From Dysidea avara (Eukaryota; Porifera; Demospongiae; Dictyoceratida; Dysideidae), in the NCBI RefSeq assembly GCF_963678975.1, contig NC_089277.1:24688672-24752671 (forward strand): 64,000 nt of DNA, read 5' to 3'. The position numbers and the translations under genes were made by a program. Each line of letters begins with the position of its first letter. Positions within the stretch are counted from its first letter, which is position 1. The notes under the pieces were generated by a model. That model saw only the letters and a list, made by a program, of their open reading frames with translations. It had not been told where the DNA came from and made no database searches. Shown here piece after piece: positions 47,501-58,211 of the stretch.

Positions 47501-49215
47501 ACTATAGCTATACCTTATAATTCCCTCATCTTGCACATACTGTAATCTATCAGAACAGCACGTACATGTTAGTTTAAGGTACAGTTATTATGCTGCACAA
47601 GTAATGCTGCTATGATGTTATATTGAATCCATTGGGTATTGAAACTACAAACATACGGATAGAATGCGATCATGGTTTCATATAAACAAGTACATCATGA
47701 TCAGCAAAAGCAATGTGTAATATTCTATATGCACGGTGTATTATAACATACTAACACCTACAATTCCTTCAAGCATGATCGACAAACATGAGGTCAGACA
47801 CAGTAACATGCACATTGTATGCCCATCCTGTTGAGGTACTATGTATGTACAGTACTTGTGCCTTGTTATGTATGCATAAACCAGTGGCATTTCATGCAAG
47901 CATGTGATGTGATAACCATGCAATACGGTTAAATTTTATTACTTAAAATGACGTATAGCTAATCACTTATAATATATTAATAATTATTGTAAGTCTACAC
48001 CAACTCTAATAACGTAATAAATTATGACAGCTAATAATGGAGGTTTGTAGTTTATAAGTTGCGGTCAGACCTTCAGTGCTGGTAACTGTAAGGCAGTAAT
48101 AACAATAACTAGTTAACTGAGGATGGGGGCCATGGGGCATTATTGTACACATGCAGGATTTATACCACTATGGTTTGCACTTAGTGAAACCATAGTAAAG
48201 TAACCCAGGAGTGTCTGTTTTTAAAATGTTGTTAATGAATGTCAAACATTACATCCTGTGAATCACACCCCCTGGCTATTTAGTAAAATTCACCACTGTC
48301 ACTGATCCCTGCAACTCATATTTTAAAAAGGCCATGTACTATGATATTTACTACAATGCATGCACATTATACATATATTAAGCTACATATATTGTGCACA
48401 AAAGCAGCTACTATAATTATTTAAAGATCTATAAAAATAATTATGTCCTTCCGATACTCACCCTACAGATACTTGCTCATATACACCAACTACTCTGCAT
48501 GTTGCATTACTTCTTTCCAAGCCCTGGATCTGCCCCTGCTAGCTATATACACACACCCCCTTTGTACTGCACATTACAAAAGAGCTAGGAATGATATTCT
48601 TAGAAATTATATCATTTGGTGCATCACAGTTTAACTGTAGACAAATCCCTTGCTGCTTGATGTTCTGTTATTAAAATGTAGTACCACTAGTTTCAAAGTT
48701 CACATGCAAATTGCACCACCCTGAAAAGCTGATATGATCAATATTACATTGTGTACTTTCAACTCTTATTAACTCCACCACTTTGAAAATATAGCAGCAT
48801 ATATCCTTACTGTGTGTATGTACACTTAGCTACATATACACTGACTGGCATGGTATATACCACCAAGATTACATTACTTTCTTTTAGATTTAGTATTATG
48901 CTCTTGCTGCCACAGTGTGGGCAAAATTTGATTGATGGTTTAATTACTTATAGGGGCACAAGAGACCTGAAGGGGTTAAGATAAAATGGTATTTCTACTA
49001 GGAGAAAAATGGAACTCTTTGGTACACAACATATATTCGTTCTCATAATTAAAGCTTCAGTTGATATAGCTTGATGAATAAAGGACACTGACATTCTAAG
49101 ACTCTAAGAAATTATACTACCTAATATGTTAGCTTATTTAACAAAATGTATACTTTGAAAGGAATGTATTTACTGAAAATTATTTTTTTTAAGATAAACA
49201 AATCCTGTTTAGTGG
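47501..49215. other. Orphan copy of B's upstream region
   Basis: It aligns with 10705-13350 and lacks the SINE, the second hairpin arm, the expanded TGTA run and the M2 fold-back. It therefore serves as an empty-site reference. It includes a first-exon relic (47514-47529, minus strand: ATG AGG GAA TTA TAA G). No main exon lies downstream on the minus strand. Confidence 0.7.
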
Positions 49216-49310
49216 GCTCCTAGAATAAGATGGGAGAGAAACTTATCTTTGTTTACCTATACTGTACAACCAAGAGTTCGTAAAATCAACACCTTGCGTA
49301 AAGTTATACT

Positions 49311-49400
49311 TCACAATCGATCCGTTAATTCTTTTTGTCTTCACAATCGATCCGTTAATTCTTTTTGTCTTCACAATCGATCCGTTAATTCTTTTTGTCT
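49311..49400. repeat. Three exact 30-bp tandem repeats
   Basis: Units starting TCACAATCGATCCGTTAATT, three in a row. The plus-strand frame through them repeats a ten-residue block but has no other support as a gene. Confidence 0.95.
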
Positions 49401-49513
49401 TATGTTTAATCACCCACTGGAGATGCCACTGCTAACTTATATGGGAAGTTTCAGCAATGGTAAGTTGCAAGCTTCAATTTGAGAAAGCGTTCCGTTCCGT
49501 GGTTTAGTCCATC

Positions 49514-49545
49514 ATTCCGTTCCGTTCCGTTCCGTTCCGTTCCGT
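49514..49545. repeat. (TTCCG)n microsatellite
   Basis: About six tandem TTCCG units where the LINE fragment ends. Confidence 0.9.
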
Positions 49546-49795
49546 AGAATAGTCCCCACCGATAGATTTGGGGTAGTAGCTGAATTTATAATGATCTGTT
49601 CTAGCAAACGGAATCTCAAAATGGAAGGGGTGGTGGTGGCGGGTGGGATATGTGGTGTTAGTGAAATAATTTGGGACTGTTAAGACTGATGAGGAGTAAA
49701 CAATGTTGTAGAAGACTTTTAATCTAGTCACATATCGTCGGTATTGAAGTGATGGCCATTGTAGATCTGCTAACATAGATGTAACACTATACTGT
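49546..49795 (-). mobile_element. LINE reverse transcriptase C-terminal fragment
   Basis: The minus strand reads YSVTSMLADLQWPSLQYRR, then TRHHHPFHFEIPFARTDHYK and FSYYPKSI. This matches the well-known end of non-LTR retrotransposon reverse transcriptases (SVTxMLxxLxWxxLxxRR...TRxHHxxxF...SFFPRTI). It is truncated at its 3' end by the TTCCG repeat, and its 5' end is cut by the BEL element inserted at 49795/49796. It is a dead fragment. Confidence 0.7.
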
Positions 49796-50120
49796 TGTCA
49801 CAGACTGACTATAATTATAGGTTTCATTGTATTTAGAAATACTTTTTGTTGTAGAAAAATTCGAGTTAGTGTATCTGTTCTATACCATATGCGTATTTTG
49901 TACCATACGCGTATGGTACATACCATATGCGTATACGCGTACGGTACAGCCATACGCGTATGGTACGGAAAATCGTACCATCTGAGTATAGCTAACCTGG
50001 TATGCGTATAATATCAAGCAGAAGGTTTTTACACTGCCTTACCTATTGACTACGCCTGATGGCACTCTGCTTTCATTTCTGTTCGAGGGAGGGGGAGGGG
50101 CTAGTCTTTCTGTTCATTTC

Positions 50121-50180
50121 ATTTCATCAAAGTATCTGACATTTCATCAAAGTATCTGACATTTCATCAAAGTATCTGAC
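50121..50180. repeat. Three exact 20-bp tandem repeats
   Basis: Unit ATTTCATCAAAGTATCTGAC, three copies. Confidence 0.95.
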
Positions 50181-50441
50181 AGTTCCACAAAATACATGCA
50201 ATAGAGCCATCACCCATATAATTATGATGGTTTATGTAAGCACCTGTGGATTATTTTCTTGATGTCTTCTGACTTTTCTACATATTGATTTATTGCCTCA
50301 TCCTGCTGTCTACTGCCTTATTTGTCATGGATTTCCATCTTGCATTTTTATAATAGATGACTTCATTTATCCACAGTGTAATTGATTTGAAAGTACACAA
50401 GCTGCTATACTGTATATGTTCTTTAGAATAGTTGAGTTAAA

Positions 50442-50712
50442 ATGACCAGATTTGTGAACAGGTACCTTTTCCACACATTTTACATACCAGAAAACAAATA
50501 ATGTAACACTTGACTCCTTACACTGATAAACTTGCTCTTAGTATCAAAATGCAGATAGATACTAGTAGCTACTGTACACTCATGGATAATTGCATGCAGG
50601 CATGCGCAATTATAAGGTATATGTTCAAAAACTTATGAAACCCCGAATTTCAAAATATGCATGGGTCAAATTTTGTCTGTGAAAAAGTTACCTTTTTGCA
50701 AATCCAGTCACA
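50442..50712. mobile_element. TIR element, about 270 bp
   Basis: Ends ATGACCAGATTTGTGAACAG and, inverted, GTGACTGGATTTGCAAAAAG pair imperfectly. A related phrase lies at 43142 beside satellite array 2. Confidence 0.6.
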
Positions 50713-52860
50713 AATTATCTAGCTGTTGCATAGCAATTGCACACACTGACAACGTGTGGTAAATTTTAATTTTTGTTTCTTCTTCCACACAGTACATTGT
50801 GGCTGCAATTGCTATACACATATATTGCTTCTTATTGGATTCATGATCCATTGTTGATACAATGAAAATTCAAAAACTAGGCCATTATTACAAATGCTAC
50901 TCCTCCTTCATATCTATAATAGAGTTAATGATGCATGTAATGTAATGATGTGACATGATGTAATATAATGTAATTTATGCATACCTGTAACATTATTATT
51001 GTGTACTACTGTAGTTGTAAGAGTTAGTTGTTATTGTGTACTTTCAGTTATTGATTAATAATATTATATACAGTAGTCTGTTTTGCCTATAAATGGTCTG
51101 CCTACACTTCCCTACAATTAGAACAATACCCACACATAATATTATGTGTTTACAAATACTCCTGAAGATAGTCAAAGATTAGTACAATAATTAAAAGCTA
51201 TATAGAGCGATATTACCCAAAACTCTACTAGGGGTTTCTCTATACTTGTATATATGAACTTTGTAAAAATGTGTTTGGGTTTAAAGGTGCCCAATTATCC
51301 CTTCAACATAAAACAAGAGTAGTATGCTCCTTGTCTTACTCAGAAACTGAAATTTGAAGTTTGATCTTCTAAAGCATTATTTAGGACAAAAGACATTCAT
51401 TTCTTTTAGGCTGTAGAATTGTGCCAGCATATTGATATTCACGATTTTTCAATGAATATAACTGGAATGCATACACTAAGCCAGTAGAGGTAGCATTGTA
51501 GCTAAACATAAACATAAGATTTTGATATAATTATCCATATACTGCGCATTCTGATTGGTTACAACATAGCAACCATATTAAATAATTTGCATCCATTGGC
51601 AAATGGAGCCAATTTTTTCAGGCATATATATATTATTTCATTAAATATTTTATTCTATTGTTGCTACATATAATCTATTGTTTACCTTTAATTTGTTAGT
51701 ACACTAGCTTCCACTTAAAAATGGATATTTATGCCTGGTGGCACTAAAGGTGTGTTGAACAGACAATTTTAATCAGATGAGCTCGAGAAATAATGATTGC
51801 TCAAACAGAGGAAGACCTGGAGAATGCTGATACAATAACATTGAGGGAGGTAGCAAAGAGATATAACTGTAGAGAAAGTAATGTTTTTAGTTTGCAAATT
51901 AATGTAAATCTGCATGGCTGTAGCTTAATATAGCAATATTAGACACGCTATACTCTAAGATTGATGTGCATAGTAATTAATTGTGCAATAATTTTTTTTA
52001 ACTGTAGTTCGCTGAATCTTTGCTATTGAATGAGGCATGTACATTGCCTGCTGAGATGAAGTAGGAAAACACAACGTGGCAGAGATTTTATGGTGAGTTT
52101 ATGAGTTCTAATGTATAGTTCAGTAATGAATGTATATTAAGTAGCATGCATTGTTTTATTATTGTTAAGTGCGTTGTATAGCTACTTGCTACTTACTGTC
52201 ATACTTGTGGATGGGAAGACAATGTGTTTAGCTACTCTTATCTGAATGTACTCTTTAAAGTTAACAACATCCACATTAATTTGTGCTTGTAGGTCCAGTG
52301 TGATGAATATACTATTTACGGTATGTATAAACAAGAAAAGTACGTAAACAAGACATTGGATCTTCAAAAGAAGAAGAGTGTACATAGTATATAAAAATGC
52401 AAATACAGTGAGGAGCCATGCTGCACAACTGATGACACTTACGAAGTTCATTTTTCCAGTTATTTGCTTTGCACAAGCAGTATATGCATATATGTATAAT
52501 TCAGTTAGAGCTTACTAGCTACCATGTATGTTGTAATTGCTCTCCTTGCTTATTTACCCAATTCTGTTGTAAATTGTCAGTTATCCACACTTATAATTGA
52601 GTATATATATAAGACCATCTGCATGCTTCTGATAGCTACTGTATAAAGTAGCATACATGCACACTACATTTATGTAAAGTTCTGCAGACAAAGTGAGGTC
52701 ATGTACATAAGATTTAGGTACATTAGTATAGGACTATAGTGGGAAATGCATGGGCATGCATGGCAAGGATAAAATGCATGCAGTGTGCTGATGAATAAAT
52801 TTATAGTTACAGCTCAGTAGTAAGCAGATTATTGTGTTGTGTTCTAAGTTTGCTCAGCTA

Positions 52861-53109
52861 CACTGTTAAAATGAAAAGTAACCACAACTCTCAAGGAATT
52901 CCCAGTGTAGGGAGGATTTAACACCCCTGGAGAGTAACCATTACTCCAAAGGAGTAACTGGGGAGTAACACATGCTCTGAAGGTGGTGTCACTTACTCTT
53001 CAGAGTAATGGTTATTCTCTTCAGAGTGTTGGTTACTCTCTATGGGGTGTTAAATCCTCCGTACACTGGGAACTCTCAGAATGGTGGTTACTCTTTATTT
53101 TTAACAGTG
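52861..53109. mobile_element. Fold-back MITE M2, uninterrupted copy
   Basis: Near-complete palindrome with CACTGTTAAA ends flanked by TA (52859-52860, 53110-53111). It is the reference for the interrupted copy at 12369-12925. Confidence 0.88.
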
Positions 53110-53404
53110 TAGAAATGCTTGTAAAGACAGCCCATTGTAGCTAGGTGATGGCAAGACTAGAAGATACTGAGAAAAGGCATAATACGCATATGGTACGTAC
53201 CATACGCGTATGTCTATACCGTACGCGTATGGTACGGAAAATCGTACCGTACGCGTATGGTATGTACCATACGCGTATGGTACATACCATACGCGTACGG
53301 TACAAAATACGCATATGGTATAGAACATATCGATCAATAGTCCCTCCGGATCCCCGCTATATTGGACATTCAACTGCTCCTTTGACTCTTCGTTCACGAC
53401 ATTT

Positions 53405-53417
53405 TGGTGCTGTGACC
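53405..53417 (+). other. BEL element primer-binding site
   Basis: TGGTGCTGTGACC begins three bases after the left LTR and is complementary to a tRNA 3' end finishing in CCA. Confidence 0.6.
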
Positions 53418-53564
53418 AGGATCCGCTCCCTTACGCTACTTTGTAACCAGAAGTTCAGACGCCGTGGTACCGTAGCATTCATATACGGTACCCCGTAAGG
53501 CAAGCGGACCTTTTTAAGAGAACCATTGTTGTTGCTTTTCTTTCGTAGTGAACGTACCAACAGG

Positions 53565-55520
53565 ATGGAGGGATTGACCAAGCTGCAAGGCTCGCGCAAA
53601 GCCTTTCGATCCCATCTAACGCGCATCTACGGGAAGGTAGACGCATTGGACTTGACACAACCACTCACCGAAGCCATCGCCACTGATGTTACAACGTATA
53701 TTGAACAAATGAACAGGAAAGCAGAAACTTTACGACAGTTAGATGCAAAGATTTCGTCCGCGATCGAAGACGTCAGCGAATTGGAACAGGATACGTTCGA
53801 AGCTGAAGGGATACAGGATACAATAATCGAGAAGACAGTTCGATTGAAGCGATACCTGGAGCAGCAACCTAGTACTACAGTAGGCACTGGAACAGTTCAT
53901 AGCGTATCCCACACTTCATCGGCCAGTCGCCTTCCAAAGTTAGTTTTACCTACATTTGCTGGCGAACCGCTTAAGTGGCAGAGCTTCTGGGACTCCTTTG
54001 AGGCAGCAGTCCATCTCAACAACAGCCTCACTGATGTGGAGAAATTCAATTATCTTCGGGCTCAATTAGAGGGTGAAGCAGCCAGGACAGTGAGTGGATT
54101 CACACTGACCAACACCAACTATGAACAATCTGTTACATTACTCAAGGCAAGATTTGGTCAGCCACAACGAATTGTGAATGCACATATGCAAGCCCTGCTT
54201 GATGTACAATCCCCCTCCAACACAGCTGCTAGTCTTCGACAGCTACATGACACGATTGAAATCCACATCAGGGGTTTAGAGTCGTTGGGAAAGGAAAGGG
54301 CATCATTTGGAGATCTTCTAGTCCCAATTGTGTTTGGAAAGTTACCTCCACCTATCAAACGAAATCTGACTCGGGAACACCCTTCACAGGAATGGAATAT
54401 TGATAAACTCCGCCAAGCCATCGAGAAGGAGATCATTATCCTTGAGTCTGGACTTGACGTTCAAGGGGAAAGGAGTCAATCTACCTTGACAGGATCATTT
54501 CACACTAGTACACACAAGAAACAGCCAAACTCACTTCCAGATGACAGAAGAGCAGTAAGTACTAAGCCATCATGTGTGTACTGTAAGGGCCCACATTCAC
54601 CTTTACACTGTAATACAGTAACTGATGTACATGCAAGAGTAGACATTGTGAGGGGGGACAAACTATGTTTTAATTGTTTGGGACACCATAAGGCTGCACA
54701 ATGTAATTCTAAGAATCGATGTAAAGTTTGTCATAAGAAACACCATACCAGCCTATGTGGAATGGATGGTGGCCCCAGATCAGTACCCGCAAACCAACAT
54801 CACCAGACTGTTACATCCCAGCCTTTGCAAGGCACACTACGTACGACCGCTCAAACCTTTGTGCCCAACCAACCATCTGGTTCAACTAATTCCAATCCCA
54901 CCCAACAGATTAGTACCAACTTAGCTACAACCACACACTCCTTACTTAGTAGTAATCAGAGCTCAGTGTGTCTATTGAAAACAGCCATAGCATTGGTGAA
55001 GGGTGGTACCAACAAGGCTTCCGCTAATATTTTGTTTGATGAAGGGGCACAAAGATCATTCATAACACAAGCTTTAGCTGACCAACTACGAACAATCCCC
55101 TGTTACAAGGAGGATCTGTGCATCTCGTCATTCGGTGGAGAGACCACCGCCAATACTGCAGTTGACGTCGTCAAAATTCAGCTTGAAACCAACTTAGGCG
55201 ACATAAACATTTTGGCACTAGTTGTCCCAAAGATTGCTGCACCCCTACAGTACTTTGCTAGCACAAATCTACATGAGCTTACCTATCTACACGGACTACA
55301 ACTAGCTCATCCAGTTGGCAATGAAGAAAGGTTTGATATCTCCCTACTGATAGGTGCTGACTATTACTGGGATATAGTGGAGGATCGCATCATAAGAGGC
55401 AGGGGACCCACAGCCATGCAGTCAAAACTAGGGTATTTACTCTCCGGACCATTACCACTACCTGTACAGTCCAATGTCACTGGTGTTCTCCATGCTTGCT
55501 CGTGGGTTAAACGTTTGTAA
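53565..55520 (+). CDS. BEL/Pao gag-protease polyprotein
   Basis: 651 codons from an ATG at 53565. An in-frame upstream TTG is ignored because it falls in the leader. Residues about 15-110 form a helical, coiled-coil-like N-terminus. About 125-285 match the Pao gag domain (DUF1759-type: PKLVLPTFAGEPLKWQSFWD). Three zinc knuckles begin at about 336 (CVYCKGPHSPLHC), 368 (CFNCLGHHKAAQC) and 386 (CKVCHKKHHTSLC). The retropepsin-like domain has ILFDEGAQRSFIT near 489, with Asp-Glu-Gly where most aspartic proteases have Asp-Ser/Thr-Gly. The frame is intact but ends before any reverse transcriptase motif. It could still supply capsid for other copies. Confidence 0.88.
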   Translation: MEGLTKLQGSRKAFRSHLTRIYGKVDALDLTQPLTEAIATDVTTYIEQMNRKAETLRQLDAKISSAIEDVSELEQDTFEAEGIQDTIIEKTVRLKRYLEQQPSTTVGTGTVHSVSHTSSASRLPKLVLPTFAGEPLKWQSFWDSFEAAVHLNNSLTDVEKFNYLRAQLEGEAARTVSGFTLTNTNYEQSVTLLKARFGQPQRIVNAHMQALLDVQSPSNTAASLRQLHDTIEIHIRGLESLGKERASFGDLLVPIVFGKLPPPIKRNLTREHPSQEWNIDKLRQAIEKEIIILESGLDVQGERSQSTLTGSFHTSTHKKQPNSLPDDRRAVSTKPSCVYCKGPHSPLHCNTVTDVHARVDIVRGDKLCFNCLGHHKAAQCNSKNRCKVCHKKHHTSLCGMDGGPRSVPANQHHQTVTSQPLQGTLRTTAQTFVPNQPSGSTNSNPTQQISTNLATTTHSLLSSNQSSVCLLKTAIALVKGGTNKASANILFDEGAQRSFITQALADQLRTIPCYKEDLCISSFGGETTANTAVDVVKIQLETNLGDINILALVVPKIAAPLQYFASTNLHELTYLHGLQLAHPVGNEERFDISLLIGADYYWDIVEDRIIRGRGPTAMQSKLGYLLSGPLPLPVQSNVTGVLHACSWVKRL

Positions 55521-55736
55521 CAAAAACTCCATGTATTTGAATGGACACACGAAATACTTACTTCCCAGAGAGCTACTTTTCGGATGCTACTCGATGCAAC
55601 AGGGGTTCTAGTGGACTGAGGTTTGTAGTAATGTATTTTATATCAAGTAGGAAGAGAGATTCTACTGGTAACTCAGAGTCAAATTTTCGTATACTCGTAA
55701 TTTAATTTTTGCGGTAAACTTGACACAAGTTTTGAT
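55521..55736 (+). other. Junction of the BEL internal deletion
   Basis: About 215 bp without recognisable pol motifs. The expected reverse transcriptase, RNase H and integrase (several kb) are absent. Confidence 0.6.
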
Positions 55737-56075
55737 ATGCCGAGAGCCAAGTGGCGATTAGCTGTAGTCAAGGAATTACAGAGAGAATATGACGGATTTG
55801 TGAGATCAGTTAGCATTCAAACAACCACTGGCGTAACCACTCGACCAATCACAAAGCTTTATCCACTGGAGGTTAATGCAGAAACTACAGTAGAGAATAA
55901 TACTGATGATGATCGTCCGTCTAATGATGATAATAGCCCCCATGATTCATCCTCGTCTCCTACTGAAGAACCCCAGACGCCTGTACGACCTCAGAGAAGG
56001 GCTGCAGCTAGAGCTAAGGACAAGATGACTGAATGGAGCAAAATATTGCGGTACCGGGAGGATGTCACAGACTGA
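55737..56075 (+). pseudogene. C-terminal end of BEL/Pao pol
   Basis: 112 codons start PRAKWRLAVVKELQREYDGF and include TRPITKLYPLEV, the signature of the small domain that ends Pao polyproteins after integrase (DUF5641-type). An acidic, Ser-rich stretch and a basic tail follow. It overlaps the start of the right LTR. It is a remnant of pol left after the internal deletion and is unlikely to be translated by itself. Confidence 0.75.
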
Positions 56076-56255
56076 CTATAATTATAGGTTTCATTGTATT
56101 TAGAAATACTTTTTGTTGTAGACGCATGCGTGTTCATTCATGTATTGAGTACGTTGGCTTTAATAAGAATTCGAGTTAGTGTATCGATCAATAGTCCCTC
56201 CGGATCCCCGCTATATTGGACATTCAACTGCTCCTTTGACTCTTCGTTCACGACA
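56063..56255 (+). repeat. BEL right LTR
   Basis: 193 bp, TGTCACAGACTG to TTCACGACA, preceded by a purine run GGGAGGA (56056-56062). It contains a 43-bp segment missing from the left LTR. Confidence 0.85.
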
Positions 56256-56266
56256 ACTGTTATAGG

Positions 56267-57349
56267 CAAAATGTTTCTTGCTCTGGAGCACAGGACAAGC
56301 AGAGCAGCAACTGCGCCGTGGGTCAGCAATGACCAGTACTAGGTAAAGTACCTGCATGCGAAGTATGATTATAATTGAAGCTTGTTAGCCATCTGGCTGA
56401 GCCATCTATATGCTGAAATTCGGCCAAAATGACACGATTTTTGTAAACAAATACCAGAATGGTTGATACATCAGTGAGACAGTCTCCAACAGCAAGGATA
56501 CGAAGCTTATAAACACCTAAATACTGCTATCTCGCCCAGTAAACACATAGAGCAATCCAATGCATGAAATAGGCACTCACGTGATCGATATTCAAATCTC
56601 GGAAAATACAACCATAATCTATTCCAATTACATTAAAACCACTTGGAATCAAGTGACAATCAGTTTGTGTGCATTAGGTTCAACATCTCGATTAGCCCAG
56701 TAGTCTGAGACTCTCCCTATGATGCCATCACAGCACAAAACACACCTTCACTGGCCCAGACCACGCTTGAGTGAACAATTAACACAAATATTTACAAAAG
56801 GAGCACACTGTATGGTTCCTATTCAGAAATGAAAGCGATTTCATGGGTATATCCGCGATTTGAATTTCAATCACGTGAGTGCCTATTTCATGCATTGAAG
56901 AAGATGAAAATTATAGGATACATAGGCAATGCCTGTATATGATCCTATTCTATAGCTAGCAAAATAAAATCAAACAAAATTTAAATTAGCTACCAGTCAT
57001 GATCGATAGTAAACATTTGTGAGGAGAAGTGTTGATCCAGTAGGTTTTTGGATTGCTCTATGCGTTTACTGGGCGAGATAGCCGTATTGTTAGGTGTTTG
57101 TAAGCTTCGTATCCTTGCTGTTGGAGACTGTCTCACTGATGTATCAACCATTCTGGTATTTGTTTACAAAAAATCGCGTCATTTTGGCCGAATTTCAGCA
57201 TATAGATGGCTCAGCCAGATGGTTAACAAGCTTCAATTATAACCATACTCCGCATGCAGGTACTTTACCTAGTACTGGTCATTGCTGACCCACGGCGCAG
57301 TTGCTGCTCTGCTTGTCCTGTGCTCCAGAGCAAGAAACATTTTGTCTGT
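56267..57349. repeat. Large inverted repeat next to the BEL element
   Basis: Left arm 56267-56584 pairs with 56871-56897 plus 57046-57349. The right arm is interrupted by about 150 bp (56898-57045). Weaker pairing continues into the loop. Each arm carries a phrase (RAA..WVSNDQY in translation) like the RRAARWVSNDY stretch of LINE reverse transcriptases, so it may derive from a rearranged LINE. Confidence 0.8.
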
Positions 57350-58211
57350 CGCCAAAAAGCTGCACAGATCGTGATGCAACCGGAAACTGACCAATAAAAT
57401 CCCACCAATACTTTGAGTTGATGATAGACCACTTGAACATTGTTGAGAGTGATTATCGTGGCATACGAAGAGCCCTACGAACTGCTGCAACGAAAAATCA
57501 CGTGATTTTAAGACATTTGTATCGTTTTCTACCAGAAGAAAGTGACAAACTTGGCTGCCACGCTGGTGTTATTCAAGTTACACTTAGCCTAACACATGAC
57601 AATAGTTAGGTAGTTGATTGGAGGATATCGATTTTTCGTGTTGCGGACCCTAGCTATAGACAATGACTTACTTAAGCTTCCTCAGCAACCTTAGCTACAC
57701 ACTCATATATAACAATATAAGCTTTATCAGTTAGGCTCTGATTGTCATTTAGTTTTATAACAGGGGTGTAATTGCTACTGTGATCATTTTAAATTTTAAA
57801 CACTCAGGTTATACTGTTTTCTAGTTGAAGCTGATTAAATGTCTATAATGTTGCTGATGTGATCTATATTCTTTGTGATAGTTATATACATTTTAATGGT
57901 CTGTTGCAACATGTGCACCCATAACTAGCTACATGTCCTCATTTCATTTGGTTGCGTTTTCATTAGGGTGCATGTATGTATAGCAACATAATAGCACTTA
58001 TAGCAGAAGGATGTTTTACCATGTGTGATGGGTCTGCATATGCATACTGCATACACTATAGTCAGATTTTTTGCACTTTCATTATCTATTGAACAAGCAG
58101 TAGTATAAATAATGGCACAGTTGCTTGAAAATTATATAGGAACTTGGTACTTAGATTTTGCTCAGATGAATCAGACTGCATTGTTCTTTAGATGGTAGTT
58201 ATGTATCTATG
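57350..58211. other. Upstream spacer of copy F
   Basis: It holds a 63-codon plus-strand frame (57418-57609, product including LRHLYRFLPEESDKLG) that I do not recognise; no start context or homologue in the window supports it. From 57655 the sequence is the paralogue of 13740-13970 and then of 20140-20456. Confidence 0.5.

Larger units (their letters stand above)
49876..53327. mobile_element. 3.45-kb DNA transposon with palindrome-rich TIRs, non-autonomous
   Basis: Ends start TGTTCTATACCATATGCGTA in inverted orientation. The subterminal parts are arrays of the palindrome TACCATACGCGTATGGTA, giving about 130-bp imperfect inverted repeats. The 4-bp target duplication is TATC (49872-49875, 53328-53331), and the intact right LTR shows the single-copy empty site. 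The interior is AT-rich with no transposase-sized frame. A helix-turn-helix-like phrase (LREVAKRYNCRES) at about 51838 could be an exon remnant. It carries a MITE (50442-50712) and a fold-back (52861-53109). The superfamily was not determined. Confidence 0.85.
49796..56255 (+). mobile_element. BEL/Pao LTR retrotransposon, internally deleted and carrying a nested DNA transposon
   Basis: Bounded by 5-bp target duplications ACTGT (49791-49795, 56256-56260). The LTRs start TGTCACAGACTG and end TTCACGACA. The left LTR is 49796-49875 plus 53332-53401, split by the transposon at 49876-53327; the right LTR is 56063-56255. A primer-binding site follows the left LTR and a purine tract precedes the right LTR. 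It encodes gag and protease and the very end of pol. Reverse transcriptase, RNase H and the integrase core are missing. Confidence 0.85.

Noticed and set aside
52182-52451. Hydrophobic 89-codon minus-strand frame inside the 3.45-kb transposon
   Set aside because: AT-rich composition alone gives such frames; no transposase motif or homologue seen.
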